From Burkholderiales bacterium (GTDB lineage Bacteria; Pseudomonadota; Gammaproteobacteria; Burkholderiales; SG8-41): 64,000 nt of DNA. Positions 1 through 9,456 of this stretch are shown here, piece by piece. The position numbers were made by a program, and so were the translations under genes. The notes below the pieces were generated by a model. It made no database searches. It saw only the letters and a program-made list of their open reading frames with translations, and was not told the origin of the DNA. The stretch is from positions 1 to 64,000 of the forward strand of contig DATAJS010000018.1 of assembly GCA_036262035.1 (NCBI GenBank), in the 5' to 3' direction. Each line of letters begins with the position of its first letter. Position 1 is the stretch's first letter.

Positions 1-560
1 CGCGGCGGTATCGCCGGCGCGGGACCGGCGGACGAAGGCGCGGCGGTCTGCGTCCCCGGCTGCATGGGCGCGGCTTGCTGCGCGGCCGTGGCGTCGCCCT
101 GAGGCGCGGGCGCGGCCGTCCCGGCGTCGGCGCTGGTGTCCTGCGGTGCGCGCACCGGCTCGTTGAACCCGAATTCGTACACCGCCAGCAGGCCCACGAT
201 GATGAGCGCGCCGAAGCCGACGTAGACCGGCCAGCGCGCGGACTCGCCGCGCGGAATGACGACCTCGGTCGACGGCGGCGCTTCCTCGACCGGCACCGGT
301 TGCGGCATCTCGTGCTCGATCGTGCGCAGCAGCGGCTGGGGATCGATGCCGAGGAGCTTCGCGTAGTTGCGCAGGAAACCGCGCACGAACACGCGGCCGG
401 GCAGCCGGTCGTACGCGCCCTCCTCGAGCGCTTCGACCTGCGCGGGGGAGAGCTTAAGGTGCCGCGCGACGTCGCTCACCGACAGGTTGAGCTCCTCGCG
501 CGCGGCGGCGAGCATCGCGCCGGGCGAGCTCTCGTGCCTGCCGTAATAACTCTGGCTCAT
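1..560 (-). CDS. rodZ: RodZ-like cytoskeletal/HTH membrane protein (3' end outside window)
   Basis: Reading from 560 downward, the protein begins [12 protein letters not shown] and has an N-terminal helix-turn-helix domain of the HTH_25 type at about residues 12-75 (AAREELNLSVSDVARHLKLS is recognisable). A charged linker and one transmembrane segment at about 105-125 (WPVYVGFGALIIVGLLAVY) follow, then an Ala/Pro/Gln-rich periplasmic stretch that runs off the window edge. This is the RodZ architecture, a bitopic protein that links MreB to the cell-wall elongation machinery. The ATG overlaps the pilW stop as ATGA, so the two are probably translationally coupled. The C-terminal domain is not visible. 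Confidence 0.85.
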   Translation of the reverse strand, partial: MSQSYYGRHESSPGAMLAAAREELNLSVSDVARHLKLSPAQVEALEEGAYDRLPGRVFVRGFLRNYAKLLGIDPQPLLRTIEHEMPQPVPVEEAPPSTEVVIPRGESARWPVYVGFGALIIVGLLAVYEFGFNEPVRAPQDTSADAGTAAPAPQGDATAAQQAAPMQPGTQTAAPSSAGPAPAIPP

Positions 561-1345
561 TCTTCGATTCCGGCTTGCAACGCCGCCGCCTCTTTCGATT
601 GCGGGAAGTTGCGGGTGAGCTGGGTGCCGTAGCTGGCGGCGGCGAGCTGGTCTCCGAGCTTGCGCTCGATGCGCACCGCGAGCCACAGGAACTCCGGATT
701 GACGGGCGAGACTCTTTCCAGCCTCAGCAGATACTGTTTCGCCTGCGGATAGGCACGGCGCGAGTACGCCATGTCGGCGAGCTGATACAGCGCCTGCGGC
801 TGCGCCGCCTGAAGCTTCAGCGCGCGGTTGAAATAATCCTCGGCCCGCGCGATATCGCCGCGGCGGCGCAGGCACAGCCCCGCGTTCACGTAGGAACGCT
901 CGGGTGTCTTGTACAGCGGGTTGCGCAAAGCGGCGGTGAAATAGCGGATCGCCTCGTCGACGCGCTGCCTGTCGCACAGGAAACGGCCGTAGTTGTTGTT
1001 GGTGTCCGAATCGAGCGGATCGATGCGCAGCGCCTGCTGGAAGTTTTCGACGGCGAGCTTGTCTTCCTTGAGCTCGGCGTACACGAGGCCCGCGACATTG
1101 TAGGCCGGGCCGTAATCGGTGTCGGCCTTGAGCGCCTCGCGCACTTCCTCCAGCGCCACCGCCATGTTGCCGAACTCGTAATAGCTCGCGGCGAGCTCGG
1201 TGTGTATGCGTGCGCGCTCGCGGGCCTTGTTGTCGATGTTGGTCGTCGTGACCTGAGGCTTGAACTCCGAATCGGTGGTGCTGCGCGTCGTCGACACGCA
1301 CGCGGCGAGCGCGAGCAACGCCGCCGCCGCGGCAGCGCCCCTCAT
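557..1345 (-). CDS. pilW: Type IV pilus biogenesis/stability lipoprotein PilW (PilF)
   Basis: The 262-residue product starts [20 protein letters not shown], a lipoprotein signal peptide with its lipobox Cys at residue 16. Tandem tetratricopeptide repeats fill the rest (for example [20 protein letters not shown]). PilW/PilF is the outer-membrane pilotin needed for PilQ secretin multimers and stable type IV pili. The start was chosen because the ATG overlaps the rlmN stop as ATGA and gives a clean signal peptide, whereas a longer reading has a non-protein-like N-terminus. It lies between rlmN and rodZ, the usual proteobacterial order. Confidence 0.9.
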   Translation of the reverse strand: MRGAAAAAALLALAACVSTTRSTTDSEFKPQVTTTNIDNKARERARIHTELAASYYEFGNMAVALEEVREALKADTDYGPAYNVAGLVYAELKEDKLAVENFQQALRIDPLDSDTNNNYGRFLCDRQRVDEAIRYFTAALRNPLYKTPERSYVNAGLCLRRRGDIARAEDYFNRALKLQAAQPQALYQLADMAYSRRAYPQAKQYLLRLERVSPVNPEFLWLAVRIERKLGDQLAAASYGTQLTRNFPQSKEAAALQAGIEE

Positions 1346-2502
1346 CGTGCGAGCTCCTCCGACCGCGTGGGCGCGCTGCCCTGCAAGGCCGCACGCTTCT
1401 CGCGGCGCGCCTGGCGGCGCGTGCGGTCCTGCACCTCGCCCGCGAGCTGTCCGCACGCCGCGTCGATGTCGTCGCCGCGGGTCTTGCGCACCGTGGTGGT
1501 GAGACCGGCGCCGATCAGCACGTCGCGAAAACGCGCGACCGCTTCGGGTTTCGAGCGTTCGTAGCCCGAATCGGGGAACGGATTGAACGGGATCAGGTTG
1601 AGCTTGCACGGGACGTCGGCCACGACCGCCGCGAGCTCGCGCGCGTGCGCGAGCGTGTCGTTGACGCCGTCGAGCATGACGTATTCGAAGGTGACGAAAT
1701 CGCGCGGCGCTTTCTCGATGTAGCGCACGCACGCTGCGAGCAGCTCGCGAATCGGGTACTTGCGATTGATCGGCACGAGCACGTCGCGAAGCTCGTCGTT
1801 CGGCGCGTGCAGCGACACCGCGAGCGCGACCGGGCACGCGTCGCGCAGCCGGTCCATGAACGGGACCAGTCCCGAGGTGGAGAGCGTGACGCGGCGGCGC
1901 GACAGGCCGTACGCCGAGTCGTCGAGCATGAGCTGCATCGCCGCCACCACGTTGTCGAAGTTCGCGAGCGGCTCGCCCATGCCCATCATCACCACGTTGG
2001 TGACGGGACGCTCTTGCTCTTTGGCGCGCGACGCTTCATCGCGTTCGTGCTCTACACCTGTAGCGGCCTTGAGCTCGCGATTCGCGTGCCACAGCTGGCC
2101 GATGATCTCGCCCACCGAGAGATTGCGGTTGAAGCCCTGCCGTCCGGTGGAGCAGAACGAGCACTCGAGCGCGCAGCCCGCCTGCGACGAGACGCACAGG
2201 GTGCCGCGCGCGGTCTCGGGGATGAAGACGGTCTCGATCGCGTTGCTGGTGCCGACGTCGAGCAGCCATTTGCGCGTGCCGTCGGCGGCCGTCGTGTCGC
2301 GGCGTACGCGCGGCGCTTCGACGACGGCGGTCTTCGCGAGCGCTTCGCGGAACGCCTTCGAGATGTCGCTCATCGCGCCGAAGTCGGCAACAAAGGCCTG
2401 GTGGATCCAGCGCATCAACTGCTTCGCGCGAAACGGCTTCTCGCCGAGCGCGGCGCAAAACGCCTGCAGCTCGGTTATGGATAAGCCGAGTAGATTCACC
2501 AT
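1342..2502 (-). CDS. rlmN: Dual-specificity 23S rRNA/tRNA adenine-C2 methyltransferase RlmN
   Basis: This is a 386-residue radical-SAM enzyme that methylates C2 of A2503 in 23S rRNA and A37 in some tRNAs. The radical-SAM cysteines are C110, C114 and C117 (CALECSFC). The SAM-binding [11 protein letters not shown] segment and the C-terminal catalytic Cys ([16 protein letters not shown]) are present. The start MVNLLGLS is the family-typical N-terminus; frames extending further upstream would run into the ndk end. It follows ndk by 16 bases and overlaps pilW, forming an ndk-rlmN-pilW-rodZ transcription unit. Confidence 0.95.
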   Translation of the reverse strand: MVNLLGLSITELQAFCAALGEKPFRAKQLMRWIHQAFVADFGAMSDISKAFREALAKTAVVEAPRVRRDTTAADGTRKWLLDVGTSNAIETVFIPETARGTLCVSSQAGCALECSFCSTGRQGFNRNLSVGEIIGQLWHANRELKAATGVEHERDEASRAKEQERPVTNVVMMGMGEPLANFDNVVAAMQLMLDDSAYGLSRRRVTLSTSGLVPFMDRLRDACPVALAVSLHAPNDELRDVLVPINRKYPIRELLAACVRYIEKAPRDFVTFEYVMLDGVNDTLAHARELAAVVADVPCKLNLIPFNPFPDSGYERSKPEAVARFRDVLIGAGLTTTVRKTRGDDIDAACGQLAGEVQDRTRRQARREKRAALQGSAPTRSEELAR

Positions 2503-2518
2503 GACCGTGAAAGGCGGG

Positions 2519-2944
2519 TTACCGCGAGCAGATGTCGAGCGCGGGGAAGAAGTAGGCGATCTCCACGGCCGCATTCTCCGCCGAATCGGAGCCGTGCACC
2601 GCGTTCGCGTCGATGCTTTGAGCGAAGTCCGCGCGAATGGTGCCTTTCTCGGCTTTCTTGGGATCGGTCGCGCCCATCAGGTCGCGGTTCTTCTGCATCG
2701 CGTTCTCGCCTTCGAGCACCTGGATCATCACGGGACCCGACGTCATGAAATCGACGAGGTCCTTGAAGAAGGGACGCTCCTTGTGCACTGCGTAAAAGCC
2801 TTCGGCCTCGCTGCGCGAAAGCTGTTTCATGCGCGCTGCGATGATGCGCAAGCCCGCTTTTTCGAAGCGGGTGTAGATCTCGCCGATGACGTTTTTAGCC
2901 ACGGCGTCGGGTTTGATGATGGACAGAGTCCGTTCGGCAGCCAT
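2519..2944 (-). CDS. ndk: Nucleoside diphosphate kinase
   Basis: The 141-residue protein has the standard NDK length and begins [15 protein letters not shown]. The phospho-accepting histidine is H117 in [12 protein letters not shown]. It transfers the gamma phosphate of ATP to nucleoside diphosphates in the cytosol, balancing NTP pools. An A/G-rich Shine-Dalgarno region (CCAAGGAAAACCTGA) precedes the ATG. It is the first gene of the ndk-rlmN-pilW-rodZ run, and the 110-base gap to tilS must hold the promoter, though no clear -35/-10 pair stood out. Confidence 0.97.
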   Translation of the reverse strand: MAAERTLSIIKPDAVAKNVIGEIYTRFEKAGLRIIAARMKQLSRSEAEGFYAVHKERPFFKDLVDFMTSGPVMIQVLEGENAMQKNRDLMGATDPKKAEKGTIRADFAQSIDANAVHGSDSAENAAVEIAYFFPALDICSR

Positions 2945-3054
2945 TCAGGTTTTCCTTGGAGGTTCCGGGAGTGTTCAGACTAACCTGTAAGAATAACACG
3001 ATAAGGCTTTGAATAAAAGCAGGATCGGGCTCAAAAGCGCGCGTTTTCAGAGGC

Positions 3055-4410
3055 TTAAGCGCGGACCGGAGACACCCGTCCGGCACGTCCCGGCCGCCAC
3101 AGCGCATCGATCGATTCCTCGCCGGGCGCGGCGTGGAAGCGGTGATCGACCGCGATGCCCGGGATGCAGACCAGCGCGTCGCCGCTGTAGATGAACGGCA
3201 GGCGGTCGCGGTCCCACGCCGCGATCCGCGCTTCCTGCAGGAGGTTCTTCACCGTGCGCGTCGGGCGATCGGGCTCGGGCTGGAGCTTTTCCCCGCCGCG
3301 CCGGGCGCGGATGGTGACCGGCTGCGATTGCAGCCGGGCGAGACTCATCCCCTCGCCGCGGGTGCGGCGCATCGCGAGGACGCCGTCGAGCACCGCGATC
3401 TCGCCTTCGCCCTTCCACTCGACCGCCACATCCGGCGACCGCCGCCGGCGAGGCGGCGTGAGATGCAGCGCATCGCCGCGGCGCCGCAGCGTGCAGTCGC
3501 CCAGATCGACTTCGACCCGAGCATCGGCGCGCGCGGTGAGCGCCTGCCGCAGCGCTTCGTCGAGCCGCCCGGCTTCGGGCATCCGATGACCCTGCGTGGC
3601 GAGCGCGTGGCGCAGCACGTTGCGCGCGCGCGCCGGCGACAGCGTCTCTAGGCGTGCGACCGACAATGCCTCGCCCGCGGCGTCGATGCGTGCAAGCTCG
3701 TCGAGCAGCTCGCTGGTCTCGGCGAAGCGGCGCGCGGCCCGCGCGAGGATGGTGCGGTACGCCGGAACGCGCTCCGCGATGCGCGGCGAGATCTCGTGGC
3801 GCAGCCAGTTGCGCAGGTAAGCGCCCGAGAGATTGCTCTCGTCCTCGATCCATTCGAGCTTGCGGCGGCGCGCGTAGGCTTCGATGTCGGCCCGTGCAAC
3901 ATCCAGTAACGGCCGCACGATCGACGGCTGCCCGCGTCTCACCGAAGGCATCGCAGACAATCCTTTGACGCCCGCCCCACGCAGAAGCTGCAGCAGCACG
4001 GTCTCCGCCTGATCGTCGGCGTTGTGCGCCAGCGCGATGACGTCGGCGCGCGCGCTCGCCAGCGCCGCGTAGCGCGCTTCGCGCGCGGCGCGCTCGGTGC
4101 TGTTGCCGCGCTCGACTTCGACCCGCTTGACGGTACAGGCGATGCCCCGCTCGCGGCACAGCGCGCGGCAGTGGCGCGCCCACATCGCAGCGTTCGGTGA
4201 AAGCCGGTGATCGACGTGCAGCGCGCGCAGCTCGAAACGCAGGCGCGGCGCGAGCCGCGCGAGCAGGTCGAGGAGCACGACCGAGTCGACGCCGCCGCTG
4301 AGCGCCAGCACGACACGTGTCCCCCACCCGACGACGCCTTTGAGGTGCGCCGCTGTGTGCCCCGCGAGATCGAGCGGCTTACTTCGCTTCGGCTTCCCTG
4401 AACTTGCCAT
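3055..4410 (-). CDS. tilS: tRNA(Ile)-lysidine synthase TilS
   Basis: The 451-residue protein carries the PP-loop SGGVDS at residues 38-43 and the [11 protein letters not shown] motif, both diagnostic of TilS. A C-terminal domain with [20 protein letters not shown] follows. TilS converts C34 of the AUA-reading tRNA-Ile to lysidine, an essential reaction. The chosen ATG lies 32 bases inside the end of accA; a later GTG near residue 26 is possible but leaves a very short N-terminus. It sits directly downstream of accA, as in many betaproteobacteria. Confidence 0.93.
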   Translation of the reverse strand: MASSGKPKRSKPLDLAGHTAAHLKGVVGWGTRVVLALSGGVDSVVLLDLLARLAPRLRFELRALHVDHRLSPNAAMWARHCRALCRERGIACTVKRVEVERGNSTERAAREARYAALASARADVIALAHNADDQAETVLLQLLRGAGVKGLSAMPSVRRGQPSIVRPLLDVARADIEAYARRRKLEWIEDESNLSGAYLRNWLRHEISPRIAERVPAYRTILARAARRFAETSELLDELARIDAAGEALSVARLETLSPARARNVLRHALATQGHRMPEAGRLDEALRQALTARADARVEVDLGDCTLRRRGDALHLTPPRRRRSPDVAVEWKGEGEIAVLDGVLAMRRTRGEGMSLARLQSQPVTIRARRGGEKLQPEPDRPTRTVKNLLQEARIAAWDRDRLPFIYSGDALVCIPGIAVDHRFHAAPGEESIDALWRPGRAGRVSPVRA

Positions 4411-5347
4411 ACGCCATCAGCTTCTCGTAGCGCGCGGACGTGAGCTCGGCGACGGGCTTCTCCCTGAGCTTGAGCCAGGTCTCCTGGAGGGCTTTTTTCA
4501 AGGCCTGCATCATCGCGTCGTGATCGCGGTGCGCGCCGCCGAGCGGCTCGTGCACGATGCGGTCGACCAGGCCGAGCGCTTTGAGACGCGTGGCGGTGAT
4601 GCCGAGCGTCTCCGCGGCTTCGGGCGCGTGCTCGGCGCTCTTCCAGAGGATGGACGCGCAGCCTTCGGGCGAGATCACGGAGTACGTCGAGTACTGGAGC
4701 ATGAGCGTCGCATCGCCGATGGCGATGGCGAGCGCGCCGCCGGAGCCGCCTTCGCCGATCACCGTGCAGACGACCGGGACTTCGAGCGCGGCCATCTCGT
4801 AGAGGTTGCGGCCGATCGCCTCCGACTGCCCGCGCTCTTCGGCGCCGACGCCCGGATACGCGCCCGGCGTGTCGATGAACGTGAAGACCGGCACGCCGAA
4901 TTTCTCCGCGAGCTTCATCAGCCGCAGCGCCTTGCGATAGCCCTCGGGCTTGGGCATGCCGAAGTTGCGGTGGATCTTCTCCTTGGTGTCGCGGCCTTTC
5001 TGATGGCCGATCACCATGCACGTCTCGCCGTTGAAACGCGCGAGGCCGCCGACGATCGCAGGGTCGTCCGCGAACGCGCGGTCGCCGTGCAGCTCTTCGA
5101 AGCCTTCGAAGATGCCGTTCGCGTAGTCGAGGGTGTACGGACGTTGCGGGTGGCGCGCGACCTGCGCGATCTGCCACGCGCTCAGCTTGCCGTAGATGTC
5201 GCGCGTGAGCGTCTGGCTTTTCTTCTGGAGACGGCCGATTTCCTCGGAGATGTCGACGGCGGAATCGTCCTGGACGAAACGCAGCTCTTCGATCTTGGCT
5301 TCGAGCTCGGCGACCGGCTGCTCGAAATCGAGAAAGGTCGTTTTCAT
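4379..5347 (-). CDS. accA: Acetyl-CoA carboxylase carboxyltransferase subunit alpha
   Basis: The 322-residue protein begins [19 protein letters not shown], the typical AccA N-terminus. It contains the carboxyltransferase core [20 protein letters not shown] and [15 protein letters not shown]. With AccD it transfers the carboxyl group from carboxybiotin-BCCP to acetyl-CoA, the first committed step of fatty-acid synthesis. The length and conserved blocks are complete. It overlaps the tilS start and is preceded by a heptamer inverted repeat at 5367-5436. Confidence 0.97.
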   Translation of the reverse strand: MKTTFLDFEQPVAELEAKIEELRFVQDDSAVDISEEIGRLQKKSQTLTRDIYGKLSAWQIAQVARHPQRPYTLDYANGIFEGFEELHGDRAFADDPAIVGGLARFNGETCMVIGHQKGRDTKEKIHRNFGMPKPEGYRKALRLMKLAEKFGVPVFTFIDTPGAYPGVGAEERGQSEAIGRNLYEMAALEVPVVCTVIGEGGSGGALAIAIGDATLMLQYSTYSVISPEGCASILWKSAEHAPEAAETLGITATRLKALGLVDRIVHEPLGGAHRDHDAMMQALKKALQETWLKLREKPVAELTSARYEKLMAYGKFREAEAK

Positions 5348-5366
5348 CGACCCGATTATAGCGATT

Positions 5367-5436
5367 AGGATTCAGGATTCGGAGAGCAGCGTTTTTGCTT
5401 TTGACCGAATCCTGAATCCTGTTAACCGAATCCTAG
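5367..5436. repeat. Heptamer inverted repeat between ggt and accA
   Basis: The arm AGGATTCAGGATTCGG at 5367-5382 is exactly complementary to CCGAATCCTGAATCCT at 5405-5420. Both arms are built from 7-base units, and a further unit occurs at 5425-5432. The loop is 22 bases with no T-run after the stem, so this is not an ordinary terminator. The TAG stop of ggt (5433-5435, minus strand) lies in the outermost unit. It belongs with the other heptamer arrays of the window. Confidence 0.8.
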
Positions 5437-7121
5437 TACCACGCCACGCCTTCGCCGCGCGGATCGCTGGCGGCCTGGACCGCGCCGTTCTTCGCCCTGA
5501 ACACCGCCTGCATGTTGCCCCAGCGCCGGCTCGAGATCGCGATCTCGTGGCCTTTCGCGCGCATCGCCGCGCGCCACTCGTTCGAGAAGCCCTGCGGCTC
5601 GACCTCCACGCGGTCCGGCCAGAACTGGTGGTGATAGCGCGGCAGCGCGACGATCCTCGCGAGGTCGACTTCGGGCGTGTCGAGATACGCGAGCGTGGCG
5701 AGCAGCACCTGGCTCACGATGCGCGAGCCGCCGGGCGCGCCCAGCACCAGCACGCCTTTCTCGTCCTCGACGAACGTCGGCGTCATGCTCGACAGCGGGC
5801 GCTTGCGCGGCTCGATCCGGTTGGCCGCGCCCCCGCGCAGCAGAAACGCGTTCGGCGCGTCGCCGAGCGTGAAATCGTCCATCTCGTTGTTGAGCAGCAC
5901 GCCCGTACCCGGCGCGACGATGCCCGACCCGAACAGGAGGTTGATCGTCACCGTCGCCGCGACGCGATTGCCCTCGCCGTCGACGATCGAGAAATGGGTG
6001 GTGTTGGTGCTGTGCGCGCGCGCCGCCGGCTCGCGCCCGCCGAGCGCTGCGCTCGCCGTCGCGCGGTTCGGGTCGATGCCCGCCGCACGTTGCTGCGCGT
6101 AGGCGCCCGATACGAGGCGATCGAGCGGCGGGTGCGCGAACTCGGGATCGCCGAGATAGCGCTCGCGGTCCTGGAAAGCGCGGCGCAGCGCTTCGACGAC
6201 GAGATGGTCCTCCGCCGGTTCACCGATAGGGCCCGGCTTGAAGTTCTCCAGTATCGCCAGCGACTGGGCGAGCGCGACACCGCCCGCCGAAGGCAGCGCC
6301 GCCGCGGTGATCCTGGCGCCGCGGTAGGTGAAGCGCACCGGCTGGCGTTCCTGGATGGCGTACTGCTCGAGGTCAGCCGCGCGCCAAGCGCCGCCGGCAC
6401 GGTTTACCGCGTCCAGCATCGCGCGCGCCACCGGCCCCTGATAGAAACCTCGGGCACCCTCGCGCGCGAGCCGCGTCAGCGTCGCCGCGAGATCCGGCTG
6501 TTTCAGCAGGAAACCCGCCTCGGGCGCTTTGCCGCGATCGAGGAAGACGTCGGTGCCCGCGCCCGATTGCAGGAATTTCTCGCGCATTTTCGCGATCTGC
6601 ACAAAACGCGGATCGACGTCGAAGCCGTCCGCGGCGAGGCGTATCGCCGGGGCGAGCGTGGCGGCCAGGGGAAGCCGCCCGTAGCGCAACGCCAGGTGCG
6701 CCAGCGCCGCCGGCGTGCCGGGAATCGCCGCGGCGGTGCCTCCGCGCGTGGTGGCGTTCGGCCTGGGGCGGCCCTGCTCGTCGAAATACTGCGAGCGCGT
6801 GACGCCGCTTGGCGCGGTCTCGCGGGCGTCGACCATCGTCTGATAACCGTCGGACGCGCGATGCAGCAAAAAGAATCCGCCGCCGCCCAGTCCCGAGGAA
6901 TACGGCTCGACCACCGCGAGCGCCGCGGCGACCGCCACCGCGGCATCGAAGGCATTGCCGCCCTGCCCGAGGATCGTGCGGCCCGCGGCGGTCGCGAGCG
7001 GATGCGCCGATGCGATCGCCGCGTTCTGCGGGGCGGGCGCGGCAATCGCAGACGCGCAGCAGACGACGACGAGGACGAGCGCGGCGGCGTGGCGCCGGAG
7101 CTGGCAGTAGAGATCGAGCAT
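5433..7121 (-). CDS. ggt: Gamma-glutamyltransferase
   Basis: This 562-residue Ntn-hydrolase precursor starts MLDLYCQLRRHAAALVLVVV, a Sec signal peptide ending near PAPQ. The nucleophile is the second Thr of NTTHFSIV (T375); self-cleavage there gives a roughly 374-residue large and a 188-residue small subunit. PLSSMTPT, which shapes the oxyanion region, and GGGGFFLLHR are conserved. The enzyme cleaves gamma-glutamyl bonds of glutathione in the periplasm. It is transcribed away from the adjacent Bug gene, and its stop codon lies in a heptamer repeat. Confidence 0.95.
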   Translation of the reverse strand: MLDLYCQLRRHAAALVLVVVCCASAIAAPAPQNAAIASAHPLATAAGRTILGQGGNAFDAAVAVAAALAVVEPYSSGLGGGGFFLLHRASDGYQTMVDARETAPSGVTRSQYFDEQGRPRPNATTRGGTAAAIPGTPAALAHLALRYGRLPLAATLAPAIRLAADGFDVDPRFVQIAKMREKFLQSGAGTDVFLDRGKAPEAGFLLKQPDLAATLTRLAREGARGFYQGPVARAMLDAVNRAGGAWRAADLEQYAIQERQPVRFTYRGARITAAALPSAGGVALAQSLAILENFKPGPIGEPAEDHLVVEALRRAFQDRERYLGDPEFAHPPLDRLVSGAYAQQRAAGIDPNRATASAALGGREPAARAHSTNTTHFSIVDGEGNRVAATVTINLLFGSGIVAPGTGVLLNNEMDDFTLGDAPNAFLLRGGAANRIEPRKRPLSSMTPTFVEDEKGVLVLGAPGGSRIVSQVLLATLAYLDTPEVDLARIVALPRYHHQFWPDRVEVEPQGFSNEWRAAMRAKGHEIAISSRRWGNMQAVFRAKNGAVQAASDPRGEGVAWY

Positions 7122-7226
7122 CGAGCGTCGCAATATAGCGCACGTTCGCGGCCCGCATGTTGCACGCACATCCCGCACGATCGTGATCAGGTAATATCCG
7201 GCCCTTTTTTCGTGAGGAACGCAGGC

Positions 7227-8180
7227 ATGAAACGGTATCTGCTCGCGCTCGCGGCGCTCGCCGCAGCGGGCGCCCACGCCCAGAACTACCCCACCAAACC
7301 GGTGCGCATCGTCGTCGGCTTCACGCCCGGCGGCGGCGTCGACATCAACGCGCGCCTGCTCGCGCCGGAGCTCACCAAGATCTACGGCCAGCAGTTCATC
7401 GTGGACAACCGTCCAGGCGCGGGCACCAACATCGCCAACGAGCTCGTCGCCCGATCGCCGGCCGACGGGTATACGCTGCTCATGAATACCGCGGCGATCG
7501 CGATCAACATGACCCTCTACCGCAAGGTCAACTTCGACGCGGTCAAGGATTTCGCGCCGATCTCGATCTTCTCGCAAAGCCCGAACATCCTCACCGTGCA
7601 TCCGTCGCTGCCGGTGAAGAACGTCAAGGATCTCGTCGCGCTCGCCAGGGCGAAGCCGGGCTCGCTGAACTATTCGTCGGCGGGCAGCGGCACGACCCAG
7701 CACCTGACGGCCGAGCTCTTCAAGCTGCGCACCGGCACCGACATCGTGCACATCCCGTACAAAGGCAGCGCGCCTTCGCTCACCGCCCTGCTCTCCGGCG
7801 AAGTCTCGCTCACCTTCGCCAACATCCCTGCGATCTCGTCGCACGTCAAGGCGAAGCGCCTGCGCGCGCTCGCCAACGCCGGATTCAAGCGCGCGGACCA
7901 ACTGCCGGACGTGCCGACGCTGAAAGAATCGGGCATCAAGGGCGTCGAGGTGGTCGTGTGGTACGGCGTCCTCGCGCCGGACGGCACGCCCAAGGAGATC
8001 GTCAACGGCCTTGGCGGCGCGATTGCCAAAGTCGCCAAGAGCGCCGACATGCGCCGTATCCTGCACCAGCAGGGCGCGGAGCCGGTCGGCAACTCGCCCG
8101 AAGAGTTCTCGAAGCTCTTGCGCGAGGAAGTCGCCCGCTGGGGCGAGGTCGTCAAGGTGTCGGGCGCGAAAGCCGATTGA
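7227..8180 (+). CDS. Bug-family (TctC-like) periplasmic solute-binding protein
   Basis: The 317-residue protein has a signal peptide (MKRYLLALAALAAAGAHAQ) followed by YPTKPVRIVVGFTPGGGVD, the hallmark N-terminus of tripartite tricarboxylate transporter receptors. VDNRPGAGTNIANELVARSP and HIPYKGSAPSLTALLSGEV are further family blocks. Such proteins bind carboxylates or related small molecules in the periplasm. No TctA or TctB membrane genes lie nearby, so it is an orphan receptor with unknown ligand. A short GAGGAACGCAGGC ribosome-binding region precedes the ATG. It ends three bases from the end of the convergent MFS gene. Confidence 0.93.
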   Translation: MKRYLLALAALAAAGAHAQNYPTKPVRIVVGFTPGGGVDINARLLAPELTKIYGQQFIVDNRPGAGTNIANELVARSPADGYTLLMNTAAIAINMTLYRKVNFDAVKDFAPISIFSQSPNILTVHPSLPVKNVKDLVALARAKPGSLNYSSAGSGTTQHLTAELFKLRTGTDIVHIPYKGSAPSLTALLSGEVSLTFANIPAISSHVKAKRLRALANAGFKRADQLPDVPTLKESGIKGVEVVVWYGVLAPDGTPKEIVNGLGGAIAKVAKSADMRRILHQQGAEPVGNSPEEFSKLLREEVARWGEVVKVSGAKAD

Positions 8181-8217
8181 CGCCTATCCGGCGTCAGTCG
8201 GGCGCGAAAGCCGACTG
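8160..8217. repeat. 20-bp direct repeat and hairpin at the convergent Bug/MFS ends
   Basis: TCGGGCGCGAAAGCCGATTG at 8160-8179 recurs at 8198-8217 with a single C for T difference. Between the copies, TGACGCC (8178-8184) and GGCGTCA (8190-8196) form a 7-bp stem with a 5-base loop. The last codons of the Bug gene therefore reappear, in antisense, inside the end of the MFS gene. It may be a small tandem duplication; the hairpin could act as a weak terminator but has no T-run. Confidence 0.6.
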
Positions 8218-9347
8218 GCCGCGTCGCGCGCCATCAGCCACGCGCCGACGGCGAGCATCGCGGCGTCTATCCAGAAGACCGGGCCCATCCCCAGCACGGT
8301 GCCGAGCGAGCCGAACACGATCGGCATCGTGACTTCGGTGATCTTGGCCACCGTTTGACGCACGCCGATCGCCTCGCCCGAGCGCCCGGGCGGCGAGCGG
8401 TTGTACGCGAGCACCAGCGAGAGCGGGCTGCAGCAGCCCAGGCCGAGGCCGAGCACGAAGGACGCGGCGAGCAACGAGGCGAACCCCGATGCAAATGGAA
8501 ACACGAGGCACGTCGCGACCGCGAGCCAGAGCGAGCCGGAAAGCACGCGCTCCTCGCTCGAGTGCCGGACGAGCCGCGGCATCACGGTCCGCACTGCGAG
8601 CAGCGCCACGGCGAATCCGGCCATGACGAGCCCGATCAGCGAAGCGGACATGCCGAGCGATTTTGCGTAGATCGGCAGGAAGAAGTTGTAGAGCTCGAAC
8701 CCCGTCTCGATGATGCCCGTGGTGATCAAGAGACGCCGCAGCGGCACGTCGCGCAACATGTCCATGAAATGCTGTTCGCCCCTGGCCTTGTGCTTCGCAG
8801 GCGGGGCGCGGACGAGACTCGGGAAGAAGACCAGCGCGGCGATCGTCGGCATCACGATGGCGCCGAGGAGGAGATAGGTCGCGCGGTGCCCGAGCGCATC
8901 GATGGCGAAGCCGGCGGTGGTCGGCCCCATCAGCGCGGTGAACCCCACGCCCAGGCTGAAAATGCTGTAATTCTTCGTCCGCGCAGCGCCCTCGCCCATC
9001 GAACCGATGAGGTGCTGCACCGAAACGGTGTAGAAGATGTAGCACGAACCGGCGAGCACCGCGGACGCGAAGAGCGTCGGCAGCGCGGGCAGCGCGAACG
9101 GCAGCAGCAGCCCGACCGCGAGCCCGCAGGCGCCGAAAAGCATGGGCGCGCGATAACCGTAGCGATCGGAGAGCTTGCCCGCCCAGACCGACAGCACCAC
9201 CGGGAAGACCGAGTACATCGAGAACAGCACGCCGATCGTCAGCGGACTCGCGCCCAGGTCGATGGCGAAGAGCGCGATGAGCACCTTGCTGCCTTTGAAG
9301 CTGGTGTGCGTGAGCACGGTCACCAGCACGATCAGATAGATCGGCAT
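8184..9347 (-). CDS. MFS transporter
   Basis: The 387-residue protein has about twelve hydrophobic segments and the MFS loop signature GKLSDRYGYRAPMLFG after the second helix. This marks a major facilitator superfamily exporter or importer in the inner membrane. The substrate cannot be deduced from the sequence. The start MPIYLIVLVTVLTHTSF puts the first helix at the N-terminus. It is divergent from the downstream-facing dehydrogenase gene and convergent with the Bug gene, so it is probably monocistronic. Confidence 0.88.
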   Translation of the reverse strand: MPIYLIVLVTVLTHTSFKGSKVLIALFAIDLGASPLTIGVLFSMYSVFPVVLSVWAGKLSDRYGYRAPMLFGACGLAVGLLLPFALPALPTLFASAVLAGSCYIFYTVSVQHLIGSMGEGAARTKNYSIFSLGVGFTALMGPTTAGFAIDALGHRATYLLLGAIVMPTIAALVFFPSLVRAPPAKHKARGEQHFMDMLRDVPLRRLLITTGIIETGFELYNFFLPIYAKSLGMSASLIGLVMAGFAVALLAVRTVMPRLVRHSSEERVLSGSLWLAVATCLVFPFASGFASLLAASFVLGLGLGCCSPLSLVLAYNRSPPGRSGEAIGVRQTVAKITEVTMPIVFGSLGTVLGMGPVFWIDAAMLAVGAWLMARDAASRLSRPTDAG

Positions 9348-9456
9348 CGGGCAGCGGCGGGAAAGAAAGCTTGTTGGGCGGAGGGTATGCCGTTATTTTA
9401 ACGTTCGTCGGCGCCGCGTCCCCGCGCGCGTCTCTATCCAAAGGAAGGAGCATCGT

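Noticed and set aside
5367..5420. Rho-independent terminator for ggt
   Set aside because: The stem is long, but the loop is 22 bases and no T-run follows in either direction; it fits the heptamer repeat family better.
7122..8066. A long open frame antisense to the Bug gene, continuous with ggt
   Set aside because: It is a high-GC shadow of the Bug gene; the real ggt begins at the signal peptide at 7121.
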